Shown here piece by piece: positions 7,103-14,893 of a stretch of DNA of 19,687 bases. Each line of letters begins with the position of its first letter. Position 1 is the first letter of the stretch. Source of the stretch: an uncultured Mycoplasmatota bacterium (GTDB lineage: Bacteria; Bacillota_I; Bacilli_A; RF39; UBA660); contig CANRVM010000004.1 of NCBI GenBank assembly GCA_947643295.1, positions 1-19,687 of the forward strand. The letters run 5' to 3'. The notes under the pieces are model-generated. The model was given only the letters and a program-made list of their open reading frames with translations, was not told the origin of the DNA and searched no databases. The position numbers and the translations under genes are program-made.

Positions 7103-7495
7103 ATGAAGTTTTATGTAGCATCTGGAATGAAAAATATGGAGCTTGTGAATGATTATGCTAAGAGATTAAAAGAAAATGGGTGGCAACAAACTCATGATTG
7201 GGTAGCAACTGTTAGTGATGATGCATCGATAGAAGAGATAACAGAATATGCTAAATTAGAACAACAAGGTGTTGCCAGTGCTGATGTAGTTATTGTATTA
7301 TTACCCGCAGGAAGAGGGGCTCATATTGAACTTGGAATGGCAATGGCACTTCATAAAAGGGTATTTTTATGTTCTGAAACAGAAGAAGAATTTAGTATTC
7401 AAAATACAGTAGCTTTTTATCATCTGCCTAATGTTGTTAGATTAGTTGGAACGGCAGATGAAAATATAGAAAAGATAATAGAATTAGAAGGGTAG
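7103..7495 (+). CDS. Nucleoside 2-deoxyribosyltransferase-like protein
   Basis: A 130-aa protein of the nucleoside 2-deoxyribosyltransferase superfamily, whose members cleave or exchange the N-glycosidic bond of (deoxy)nucleosides or nucleotides. It shows the Rossmann-like start KFYVASGM, the strand ADVVIVLLPAGRG and the hallmark GRGAHIELGMAMAL, whose Glu is at the position of the catalytic nucleophile in this superfamily. Residues 25-55 (HDWVATVSDDASIEEITEY) form the variable substrate-facing insert. The ATG at 7103 is preferred: GGGAG lies eight bases before it, whereas upstream in-frame TTG codons have no site. It is the first gene after an extended -10 promoter, and only 5 nt separate it from the next gene. 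The natural substrate is not evident; nucleotide salvage or clean-up is the likely role. Confidence 0.82.
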   Translation: MKFYVASGMKNMELVNDYAKRLKENGWQQTHDWVATVSDDASIEEITEYAKLEQQGVASADVVIVLLPAGRGAHIELGMAMALHKRVFLCSETEEEFSIQNTVAFYHLPNVVRLVGTADENIEKIIELEG

Positions 7496-7500
7496 TAACA

Positions 7501-7971
7501 ATGAAAGAAGTAAATGTAGATTATTTAGTAACTATATTTCATGAAAACCAAGATAAAAGAATTTGTGTATTAGGAACTACTTGTACAGGAAAAACAACCT
7601 TGTTAAATCAATTGCATATTGGTCTAGATATGGATAAAGAAATTTTTCCTTTACTGACAAAGGAAGAAACCGAATATGTTTGTCGTACTCCTTGGACAGA
7701 AGAAATTGGAGAGAAAATGAATGAACTCGTAAGAGCAAAATTATCTATTAGACCAGAAATTCCAATGTTTGGCACTGTTTTATTAGATTGTGATTTCATT
7801 GTTTATCTACATATTAGTGATGAATTATTATTAGAAAGAACAAAGTTAAGAAACGTTGATTTTGAAAATGCGAAAAATATGCAACAAAAAATCGAAGAGG
7901 AAATAAAGAATTCAGGTATCGAAACAATTACTTTGGAAGTAGTTGAAAATGAAAAGAGATTAGTAAGGTAA
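7501..7971 (+). CDS. Small P-loop NTPase, nucleotide/shikimate kinase-like
   Basis: A 156-aa protein with a Walker A motif GTTCTGKT at residues 25-32 on a beta strand (RICVLGTTC). Later it has a kinase-like strand LLDCDFIVYLHIS followed by a helix LLLERTKLRN, which resembles the LID/R-x-x-x-R region of small AAA_33 or shikimate-kinase-like kinases. There is no textbook Walker B Asp-Glu. The short size and fold suggest phosphotransfer to a small molecule, but the acceptor cannot be named. It starts 5 nt after the deoxyribosyltransferase-like gene, and AGAAGGG within the end of that gene serves as its ribosome binding site. The pairing suggests a nucleoside-related substrate (inference). Confidence 0.75.
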   Translation: MKEVNVDYLVTIFHENQDKRICVLGTTCTGKTTLLNQLHIGLDMDKEIFPLLTKEETEYVCRTPWTEEIGEKMNELVRAKLSIRPEIPMFGTVLLDCDFIVYLHISDELLLERTKLRNVDFENAKNMQQKIEEEIKNSGIETITLEVVENEKRLVR

Positions 7972-8018
7972 GAGGAATAAAATAAGTAATCATTTATGTG
8001 TGAAGGGATATAAAGAAT

Positions 8019-9164
8019 ATGAATAAAGTAAAAGTATTATGGAGTGGCATAACAGGTAGAACTGGAAAAGAGGCATTAGAAATTGCTAAAGTAAGTGATT
8101 CTGTAGAAATTGTTGCAGGTATATGTAGGAGTGATAATAATTTCTATCACTATGATGAATTAGATAGTATAAAGGAAGATTTTGACGTGATTGTTGACTT
8201 TTCACATAAGGATAGTTTTAATAAGATACTAGATTTTGCTTTGAAAGTGAAGAAACCAATTATTATTGGTACAGCAGGATTAACGGATGAGCAAATGAAA
8301 TCATTTGAAGACGCATCTAATATTATCCCAGTATTTAGAGGTGGAAACTTTAGATTTGAAGTTAAAAAATTTATCGATGATGTTGTTGAGTATGCAAAAA
8401 AATGTGAAGAAGAAAAACTTGAATTAGTGGAAACACATTATAAAACAAAGAAAGTGCCTAGTGAAACAGCAAAAGTTGTTGCTAAAAGAGTATTAGATGA
8501 AACAGGTAAAAAAGTGGATATTAAATCATTATTAGAATATGATGAACCGATAAATGATTGGAGAGTTGCCGATTTAAATTGTAGAGTAATTGGATTTAAA
8601 GAACTAGCAGAAGACATTTTAAATATTGCTATAATGATGAAAAATAAAAAAACGAATGGTGTTTATGATTTAGATAGGTTATTGAAAGAAAAACAAATAG
8701 AAGATTTACATAATTTTTTATTGGAAGCAAAGAAGCAAACTTATGCAAACGAAAATGTAAAAAAGATATCGTCAACAAGATTGGGCTCACATGATTACGA
8801 GTATAAGAAAGAGAATATGATTTATCACGATACCTATTTTGGTGGAACGGATTTCATGGGTGAAGAAGTAGTTTATTTATCTAGTCATGAAACACCAATT
8901 TGGGGAATGAATTATTATGGTGTAGTTTTAGATAAATCTTTCAGCGAAGAAGCGATAGATAATGCACTAAGGAAAGCATTAATGAAAGTTGGAGAAGGTG
9001 ATATCCTTCCAGTTCGAGGACCGAAAGAGTTTATCAATGAAGAATACCGTTATACGTTTAACGTAACTGGTGATTTAGATTATTTTGAAGGAGAGGAAAC
9101 AATAAGTAAGAACAATAAAAAAGTTTATATATTAAAATGTCATGGTGGATTAATAAAAAGATAG
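8019..9164 (+). CDS. DapB-like reductase domain fused to a DUF5680-like domain
   Basis: A 381-aa protein with two parts. Residues 1-~225 resemble dihydrodipicolinate reductase: nucleotide-binding GITGRTG (10-16), VDFSH (59-63), IIGTAGLT (82-89) and GGNFRFEV (108-115). The active-site stretch ETHYKTKKVPSETA follows, with H140 and K144 at the positions of the DapB catalytic His and Lys. It ends with the DapB-like GVYDLDRLL. The DapB loop H-H-R-x-K-V-D-A-P-S-G-T-A is altered (second His is Tyr, one residue shorter, Gly replaced by Glu), and part of the central tetramerisation region is missing. Residues ~229-381 match the DUF5680 pattern: LGSHDYEY, YFGGTDFMGEEVVYL, IWGMNYYGVV, PVRGPKEF and a terminal CHGGLIK. 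Such a domain usually occurs alone or behind an XRE helix-turn-helix. A true lysine-pathway role is doubtful given the altered active site. It lies 47 nt after the kinase-like gene. Confidence 0.82.
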   Translation: MNKVKVLWSGITGRTGKEALEIAKVSDSVEIVAGICRSDNNFYHYDELDSIKEDFDVIVDFSHKDSFNKILDFALKVKKPIIIGTAGLTDEQMKSFEDASNIIPVFRGGNFRFEVKKFIDDVVEYAKKCEEEKLELVETHYKTKKVPSETAKVVAKRVLDETGKKVDIKSLLEYDEPINDWRVADLNCRVIGFKELAEDILNIAIMMKNKKTNGVYDLDRLLKEKQIEDLHNFLLEAKKQTYANENVKKISSTRLGSHDYEYKKENMIYHDTYFGGTDFMGEEVVYLSSHETPIWGMNYYGVVLDKSFSEEAIDNALRKALMKVGEGDILPVRGPKEFINEEYRYTFNVTGDLDYFEGEETISKNNKKVYILKCHGGLIKR

Positions 9165-9216
9165 AGAAGATATGAATGAAAAAGTTGTATTGATAACACA
9201 CAGTTAGGAGAAGAAA

Positions 9217-9891
9217 ATGGAATTAAAAGATTTGACAAAAGAATATGATAAATTGCAAAAGAAGTATGGTGCAAAAGAATTAGATTCCATCTATAATGGA
9301 GGGTGTAGTGAAAACCCAGATATCTGTTTTGTTTTTATGAATCCAACTGGCAGAAACATTGCATCAAAGAAAGAGTGGAAGGGATTAAAATCTCCTTGGA
9401 TAGGAACGAAAAATATATGGGATTTGTTTTATGCCCTGGATTTAGTAGAAGAAGGTATTTATCAAAAAATTAAATCGATAAAGGGAAGTGAATGGTCAGA
9501 GGAATTCGCAGAAGAAGTCTATCAAGATGTAATTCATCATCATTACTTTATCACAAATTTAGGAAAATGTACGCAATTAGATGCTAGAGTATTACCAGAC
9601 TCTGTTTATCTTAAATACTTAGATTTATTAAAAAAGGAGTTTGCTATCATTAATCCAAAAGTAATCATTCTTTTTGGAAATCAAGTTTCTTCTATTGTAT
9701 TAGATGAAAAGATATCAGTATCGCAGGTACGTAAAAAGTGTTTTGAAAAAGAAATAGATGGTAAAACTTATAAATTTTATTCGGTCTATTATCCAATTGG
9801 TAATGGTAGATTTAATATTGATAAATCAATCGAAGATATTAAATGGATTATGGAGAAAGAGCTAGAAAGAGAAAAAGTGATAATGAAATAG
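9217..9891 (+). CDS. Uracil-DNA glycosylase superfamily-like protein
   Basis: A 224-aa protein with the order of motifs of the uracil-DNA glycosylase fold. A first strand ends in MNPTGRN (the NP turn of the Mug/TDG-type motif A), followed by PWIGTKNIWDLF, which resembles the substrate-binding loop with Asn-x-x-Trp/Phe. Next come FITNLGKCTQLD (the conserved 'TN..KC' strand), INPKVIILFGNQVS (the 'P+viilLG' strand) and YYPIGNGR near the usual C-terminal H-P-S loop. The usual terminal His motif is not obvious, so it may be a divergent or non-repair member. There are no iron-sulfur cysteine sets as in family 4 enzymes. An AGGAGAAG site precedes the ATG. The gene is 9 nt upstream of the ABC ATPase and clearly co-transcribed with it, although no functional link is apparent. 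Confidence 0.65.
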   Translation: MELKDLTKEYDKLQKKYGAKELDSIYNGGCSENPDICFVFMNPTGRNIASKKEWKGLKSPWIGTKNIWDLFYALDLVEEGIYQKIKSIKGSEWSEEFAEEVYQDVIHHHYFITNLGKCTQLDARVLPDSVYLKYLDLLKKEFAIINPKVIILFGNQVSSIVLDEKISVSQVRKKCFEKEIDGKTYKFYSVYYPIGNGRFNIDKSIEDIKWIMEKELEREKVIMK

Positions 9892-9900
9892 GAGAAAGTA

Positions 9901-10839
9901 ATGAAAAATATTATTGAAGTAAAAAACTTAACAAAAAAGTATAAAAATTTAAAGGCAATTGATGATTTATCATTTGAAGTAAAAGAAGGGGAGATTTTAG
10001 GTTTATTAGGTCCCAATGGTAGTGGAAAATCTACTACTATCAATTGTATTCTATCGTTACTAAATTATAGTGGTGGAGAGATAGAGATTTTTGGAAAGAA
10101 AATGGATGTAGATTCATACGACATAAAAAGAGATATTGGAGTGGTTTTCCAAGATGTTGCTGTATTTGAGGAACTAACAGTTTATGATAATATTGAGTAT
10201 TTTTGTGGACTTTATATTAAGGAGAAAGATGTTAGAAAAAAATATATTGAAGAGGCAATTGAATTAGTTGGATTAAAAGATTTCATTAAGTTTTATCCAA
10301 AACAACTTTCTGGCGGGCTTTTACGTAGACTAAATATTGCTTGTGGAATTGCTCATAAACCTAAAATCATTTTTTTAGATGAACCAACGGTAGCAGTTGA
10401 TCCACAAAGTAGAAATAATATTTTAGATGGTATTAAGGTGTTAAGAGAAAATGGAGCAACTGTTGTTTATACGACTCACTATATGGAAGAGGTTGAAATA
10501 CTATGTGACCGGGTTATAATTTTAGATAAAGGGAAAGTTATTGCGAGTGGAACAACCGATGAACTAAAGAAATTAGCAAATATTGAAGAAAAAGTAAGTG
10601 TCGAAGTAATGGATTTAGATCCAAAATATATAAAGGAAATAGAAAATAGAAAACATGTAGAAGAGGTAGTTTATCAAAGTCCTGTTTTAATGATTACTTA
10701 CCGAAAAGGTAAAAATAATTTAGTAGAATTAATGGAATATTTAAAGGAACAGAAAATTAATTATAGTAGAATCTTCTCTGAAAGGCCAACCTTAAATGAT
10801 GTATTCTTAGAGCTTACAGGGAAGGAGCTTCGTGACTGA
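9901..10839 (+). CDS. ABC transporter ATP-binding protein (drug/antibiotic-export type)
   Basis: The 312-aa ATPase energises the two membrane proteins that follow. It has Walker A GPNGSGKST (37-45), the Q-loop Gln84, the signature LSGGL (136-140, the last residue Leu in place of the usual Gln), Walker B IIFLDE (156-161) and the switch His193 in TTHYMEE. Residues ~225-312 are the C-terminal extension seen in DrrA/CcmA-type exporter ATPases, ending NDVFLELTGKELRD. An AGGAGAAAGTA site follows the stop of the preceding gene. Its TGA stop overlaps the next ATG by one base (TGATG), a classical coupling. Together the three genes form an ABC-2 exporter. The substrate is unknown, and no biosynthetic gene for a peptide or antibiotic adjoins it. 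Confidence 0.95.
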   Translation: MKNIIEVKNLTKKYKNLKAIDDLSFEVKEGEILGLLGPNGSGKSTTINCILSLLNYSGGEIEIFGKKMDVDSYDIKRDIGVVFQDVAVFEELTVYDNIEYFCGLYIKEKDVRKKYIEEAIELVGLKDFIKFYPKQLSGGLLRRLNIACGIAHKPKIIFLDEPTVAVDPQSRNNILDGIKVLRENGATVVYTTHYMEEVEILCDRVIILDKGKVIASGTTDELKKLANIEEKVSVEVMDLDPKYIKEIENRKHVEEVVYQSPVLMITYRKGKNNLVELMEYLKEQKINYSRIFSERPTLNDVFLELTGKELRD

Positions 10840-12038
10840 TGTTTACTCATAATTTTAAATATACGTTAAAAATTCTTTTTAAAAATAAAATGTTAATCTT
10901 TTGGACCTTTGCTTTTCCTATTATATTGGGAACTTTTTTTCAAATGGCTTTTTCAGATATTGAAAAAAATGAAAAATTAGATATTATTGACATTGCGATT
11001 GTAGATAATAAAGAGTTTCAGGAAAATACCATTTATAGAGAATCTTTTAAAGTATTAAGTGATAAAGAAAATAAAAATAGATTATTTTCTACGAAGTATG
11101 TAACAGAAAAGAAGGCAAGATCTTTATTAGGTGACGACAAAATTACTGGTTATTTAATTATAAAAGATACTAAGCCAAAAATAGTGGTTGGCACTAGTGA
11201 TATTAATGAAACGATTCTAAAATTTGTAGTGGAAGAAATCACATCGAAAGCTGAAATTATGAAAAATGTTGTCAATTTAAAAATAGAGCAGTTGAGAAAA
11301 AATACTCCTCTAGAAGATATTGGTAATTATAATTCTCTTTATGCAAGTATTTATGGACAAGTAATGGAAATGACAAAGCAAAAGGATGCCAATATTAAAG
11401 ATATCTCTAGTAGTAATTTAAGTTATATGATGGTAGAGTTTTATACCTTAATTGCAATGGCCTGTTTATATAGTGGTATTTTAAGTATGTTTGCTATCAA
11501 CCAAAGTCTAGCTAATATGACAGTTACTGGAAAAAGAATTGCAGTAGGTCCAACAAGTAAAGGAAAAATCATATTAAGTAGTGTTTTGGCTAGCTACTTA
11601 ACAAGTTTAATTGGTATCTTGCTACTATTTCTCTATACTATTTTTGTTCTTCATGTTGATTATGGTAGTCAGATTTTTTATATCATCCTTTTAGCTTTTG
11701 CAGGCTCACTTGCAGGTCTTTCTTTAGGGGTCGTTACTTCTTGCTGTTTCAAAGTAAGTGATAATACAAAAACAGGCATTATTTTATCAATTACGATGTT
11801 AGGTTGTTTCTTGTCTGGTATGATGGGAATTACCATGAAGTATATAGTGGATAAAAATATTCCGATTGTGAATAAATTAAATCCTGCGAATATGATAACC
11901 GATGGCTTTTATTCTCTTTATTATTATGATACACTAGATCGCTTTTTCTTAAATTTCTTTAGTTTGCTTCTTTTTGCTACTGTATTAATTGTTATTTCTG
12001 TATTTCATTTAAGGAGGCAAAAGTATGATAGTATTTAA
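10839..12038 (+). CDS. ABC-2 type exporter permease, first subunit
   Basis: A 399-aa integral membrane protein of the ABC-2 class. One N-terminal membrane helix (about 18-38, FWTFAFPIILGTFFQ) is followed by a large extracytoplasmic domain (~40-195). Five more hydrophobic helices lie at about 195-220, 243-273, 278-305, 313-337 and 368-390. This is the topology of the DrrB/NatB-like ABC-2_3 group. It begins within the ATPase stop (TGATG) and its end overlaps the second permease by 14 bases, so the three proteins should be made in fixed ratio. Helix 4 carries a Cys-Cys pair (VTSCCFKV) of unknown meaning. The transported compound is unknown; related systems export drugs, lantibiotics or sodium. 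Confidence 0.9.
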   Translation: MFTHNFKYTLKILFKNKMLIFWTFAFPIILGTFFQMAFSDIEKNEKLDIIDIAIVDNKEFQENTIYRESFKVLSDKENKNRLFSTKYVTEKKARSLLGDDKITGYLIIKDTKPKIVVGTSDINETILKFVVEEITSKAEIMKNVVNLKIEQLRKNTPLEDIGNYNSLYASIYGQVMEMTKQKDANIKDISSSNLSYMMVEFYTLIAMACLYSGILSMFAINQSLANMTVTGKRIAVGPTSKGKIILSSVLASYLTSLIGILLLFLYTIFVLHVDYGSQIFYIILLAFAGSLAGLSLGVVTSCCFKVSDNTKTGIILSITMLGCFLSGMMGITMKYIVDKNIPIVNKLNPANMITDGFYSLYYYDTLDRFFLNFFSLLLFATVLIVISVFHLRRQKYDSI

Positions 12039-13173
12039 AACATTTTTAAAAGTATTAAACAAAAATAAATTTATTGTCATTTTATATTCGGCTATTTTAA
12101 TTTTCTTCGGTGCTTTTAATATGCAAACATCAGATAGTAGTCAAAGTTTCGTATCTAGTAAACCAGATGTTTTGATTGTCAATCAGGATGAGGATAAAGG
12201 AATAACACACAATTTGATTCAGTATATGGAAAAACATAGTAAAAAAGTGAAAGTAGAAAAAGAAGAGGATGCTATTAATGATGCTTTGTTTTACCGAGAT
12301 ATTAACTATGTTATCTATATTCCTAAAAATTACAGAGAAGACTTTTTAAATGGTAAGAATCCTCAAATGAATATTAAATCGACAGGAGATTATCAAGCAA
12401 GTCTTGCCGAAATGCTATTAGAAAGATATTTAAGTGTTGCGAGTACTTATCAGGAAGTAATTCATGAAGAAGAGATATTAATCCAGAAAATAAACGAAAC
12501 ATTATTAAAAAAAGTTGATATTGAAGTAACTTCTAAATTAGATATCAATAATTTGCAAAAGGCTTCTTATTATTATAGTTTTGCCAATTATAGTATTTTA
12601 GCAGGATGTGTCTATATCATTTGTCTTGTTTTAGCAAGTTTTCTTGAGAAAAACGTCAAAAAAAGAACGATTATTAGTAGTATGAAGGAAAAAGAATTCA
12701 ATAGAAAGTTACTATTATCTAATGGCTTATTTGCTTTTCTTTTATGGCTTTTGTACGTAGTAGTCAGTTTCTTTTTGGTAGGAGATATTATGTTAACCAC
12801 TCATGGTATTTGCTATATCATTAATTCCTTTATTTTTTGCTTCTGTGCCCTAACACTTGCTTTCTTAATTGGAAATTTAATTCATAATAAGAATGCAATA
12901 AATGGGATTGTTAATGTGGTGGCGTTAGGTTCTAGTTTCTTATGCGGTGCTTTTGTGCCCACTGAGTATTTACCAGATTTTGTTTTAAAAATAGCTCATC
13001 TGTTACCATCTTATTACTATATTAATAGTAATGAATTAATTAGAAAAATAGAGGTAATTAGTTTGGATACCCTGCAACCTGTCATTCTAAATATGATAAT
13101 TTTAATTATCTTTTCTATTCTGTTTAGTATACTTGCTAATTTTTTCTCTAACAGAAAAAGAAAAGTAGGATAG
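12025..13173 (+). CDS. ABC-2 type exporter permease, second subunit
   Basis: A 382-aa partner of the preceding permease with the same layout: helix 1 at about 15-31, an extracytoplasmic domain at ~35-180, and membrane helices at about 182-207, 229-255, 261-286, 291-312 and 353-374. The soluble domain starts with KPDVLIVNQDEDKG, the typical 'valvn.D.g' strand of YhgE/ABC-2_3-like proteins. AAGGAGG just ahead of the ATG lies inside the end of the first permease, consistent with the 14-base overlap. The two permeases presumably form a heterodimeric channel with two copies of the ATPase. It ends 16 nt before the radical SAM gene. Confidence 0.9.
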   Translation: MIVFKTFLKVLNKNKFIVILYSAILIFFGAFNMQTSDSSQSFVSSKPDVLIVNQDEDKGITHNLIQYMEKHSKKVKVEKEEDAINDALFYRDINYVIYIPKNYREDFLNGKNPQMNIKSTGDYQASLAEMLLERYLSVASTYQEVIHEEEILIQKINETLLKKVDIEVTSKLDINNLQKASYYYSFANYSILAGCVYIICLVLASFLEKNVKKRTIISSMKEKEFNRKLLLSNGLFAFLLWLLYVVVSFFLVGDIMLTTHGICYIINSFIFCFCALTLAFLIGNLIHNKNAINGIVNVVALGSSFLCGAFVPTEYLPDFVLKIAHLLPSYYYINSNELIRKIEVISLDTLQPVILNMIILIIFSILFSILANFFSNRKRKVG

Positions 13174-13189
13174 AAGGTAGGAAATAAAT

Positions 13190-14002
13190 ATGATAGTAAA
13201 AGAGCTAAGGGTAAATGATTATGTAACTCCATCTAAACTACCAGCCAGCGACTTTGTGATAAATCCTTATATTGGTTGTCCTCATGCTTGCAAATATTGT
13301 TATGCTTCTTTTATGAAAAGGTTTACGAATCATCCAGAAGCTTGGGGAGAGTTTTTGGATGTGAAAAGATGTGATAAAAAAATAAGTCCTAAGAAGTTAA
13401 CTGGCAAAAAAGTTTTTCTCTCTTCTGTTACGGATTGTTATAACAAGTATGAAGAAAAATATCAGATTACAAGAGAAATTTTAAAACAATTAGTAGAAAT
13501 TGATTGCGAATTAACTATTTCTACGAAAAGTATGTTGATTTTAAGAGATATGGATTTATTAAGAAAAATGAAAAATGTGGAAGTAGCTATTTCTATCAAT
13601 ACTTTAGATGAAAACTTCAAAAAAGATATGGATAAAGCTAGTAGTATAGAAGAGCGAATCGAGACATTAAAAGTGTTGCATGAAAATCATATTAAAACCG
13701 TCTTATTTATGTCTCCTATATTTCCTGGGATTACTGATTTTAAAAGTATCATTCAAAAAACTAAGGATTTCGTAGATGTCTATTGGTTTGAAAACTTAAA
13801 TTTAAGGGCTTCCTATAAAACTTATATAATGGAATATATTAAAGATAATTATCCTAATTATACTGATTTATATAATGAGATTTATATCCAAAAAAATTCA
13901 TCTTATTGGGAAGTGTTATCAATGGAAATAGATAAATTTTGTAGGCGTGAAAATATTTCTTTTATAAACTTTTTCTATCATGAAAAAATACGTAAAAAAT
14001 AG
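13190..14002 (+). CDS. SPL-like radical SAM protein
   Basis: A 270-aa radical SAM enzyme. The cluster motif C-x3-C-x2-C is at C30, C34 and C37 (GCPHACKYC), preceded by FVINPYIG and followed by YASF, the pattern of the spore-photoproduct-lyase-like (Rv2578c-type) group rather than of NrdG. Downstream strands fit the TIM-barrel half: VFLSSVTDCYNKYEEKY (the conserved S-x-T-D-x-Y segment), ELTISTKS, VEVAISINTLDE and KTVLFMSPIFPGITD. No second iron-sulfur set is obvious. Members of this group are poorly characterised and a DNA-photoproduct role should not be assumed. An AGGAAAT site precedes the ATG. Spacing of 16 nt from the exporter and 11 nt to the next gene places it in the same transcription unit. 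Confidence 0.88.
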   Translation: MIVKELRVNDYVTPSKLPASDFVINPYIGCPHACKYCYASFMKRFTNHPEAWGEFLDVKRCDKKISPKKLTGKKVFLSSVTDCYNKYEEKYQITREILKQLVEIDCELTISTKSMLILRDMDLLRKMKNVEVAISINTLDENFKKDMDKASSIEERIETLKVLHENHIKTVLFMSPIFPGITDFKSIIQKTKDFVDVYWFENLNLRASYKTYIMEYIKDNYPNYTDLYNEIYIQKNSSYWEVLSMEIDKFCRRENISFINFFYHEKIRKK

Positions 14003-14013
14003 AGGTGGTTTTA

Positions 14014-14763
14014 ATGAACCAAAAGAAAAAAATTTTATTTTTGGGAGCAATTATATTTCTTGGCGCTCTTTATTTTGGTGTAAAATCCTTTTGTTTATAT
14101 TATTACAATACTAAGGAAATAGCATCTGATGATTTTAGTGAGGTGGTAAAAAGATTAAATTTTTTAGATACGATTACCATTCATTCTAAAAAATTATCAA
14201 AGGAAGAATATCTTGTATTTGAGGATATGAAGATAAAAAATGATTTTCAAGATTTTAGACTAGTGGAAAATACATCAGACATTTGCTTTCAAACCTACGC
14301 ATTATCCAGTGAAAAAGAACATTTTAAGACTGCTTTTATGATGGGAAAGGCAGATACATTACTATACCAATTAAAAAATGATAGTGTACTGTTTGAAGGA
14401 ATAGGTAGAAAAGTATCCAATGCTAATAAAAAAAAATTCCTAGATAAAAAACATATTACAAATGATATAGAATTATTTCAACTTTTAACTCAAGTAAAAG
14501 ATTATCTCAATCATGTTTTTACACGTATTAGAAAAATGAGAGAAAGGTATTTACTTCATAGTATCGTATTAGTGGCAATTCCTCTTATTGATAGCATTTC
14601 ACTAATTGATGGGGACTATACTGGTTATATCTTAAACACCTCTCATTTAAGAGAAGTAAGTATTTTAAAGAATAATAAGAAGTATGTTTATACATTCTAT
14701 AATTTAGAATATTTTACAGATGAAAAAATAAAACAATTATTAAATACCATAGAAATTCAATAG
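14014..14763 (+). CDS. Membrane-anchored hypothetical protein
   Basis: A 249-aa protein with an N-terminal KKK followed by a single hydrophobic helix (about 6-25, ILFLGAIIFLGALYFGV), so it is probably anchored in the membrane with the rest outside. There is no lipobox. The soluble part has a mixed alpha/beta character and no motif I recognise; a second moderately hydrophobic stretch (LHSIVLVAIPLIDSISLI, about 180-197) is more likely buried than membrane-spanning. The ATG at 14014 has GAGGTGG directly upstream, which is why the in-frame GTG at 14005 is not used. It is the last gene of the run, and the terminator hairpin starts inside its final codons. Confidence 0.82.
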   Translation: MNQKKKILFLGAIIFLGALYFGVKSFCLYYYNTKEIASDDFSEVVKRLNFLDTITIHSKKLSKEEYLVFEDMKIKNDFQDFRLVENTSDICFQTYALSSEKEHFKTAFMMGKADTLLYQLKNDSVLFEGIGRKVSNANKKKFLDKKHITNDIELFQLLTQVKDYLNHVFTRIRKMRERYLLHSIVLVAIPLIDSISLIDGDYTGYILNTSHLREVSILKNNKKYVYTFYNLEYFTDEKIKQLLNTIEIQ

Positions 14764-14775
14764 GATTTCTTTTTT
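14751..14775 (+). terminator. Terminator closing the 7-14 kb run
   Basis: AGAAATTC (14751-14758) and GGATTTCT (14763-14770) form an 8-bp stem with one wobble around AATA, followed by T residues. The stop codon TAG (14761-14763) lies within the hairpin. Confidence 0.8.
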
Positions 14776-14855
14776 CTTTTCCTATCATTCTAATTTTAGC
14801 AAACTGTAAACTAGATGTTAGATTTTTTAAATTCACTAAAAAATTGTTTGGATAA

Positions 14856-14864
14856 TGTTATAAT
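14856..14864 (+). promoter_or_regulatory. Extended -10 promoter of the SDR gene
   Basis: TGT directly before a perfect TATAAT (14859-14864). No good -35 is seen at the right distance. The start near 14871 leaves a short leader with the AAGGAGG site before ATG 14894. Confidence 0.75.
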
Positions 14865-14893
14865 GAAATTAACAAAGAACGAAGGAGGATATT

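Noticed and set aside
9172..9207. 11-aa frame (MNEKVVLITHS) between the DapB-like and UDG-like genes
   Set aside because: Too short, no convincing ribosome binding site and no hydrophobic or leader-peptide character.
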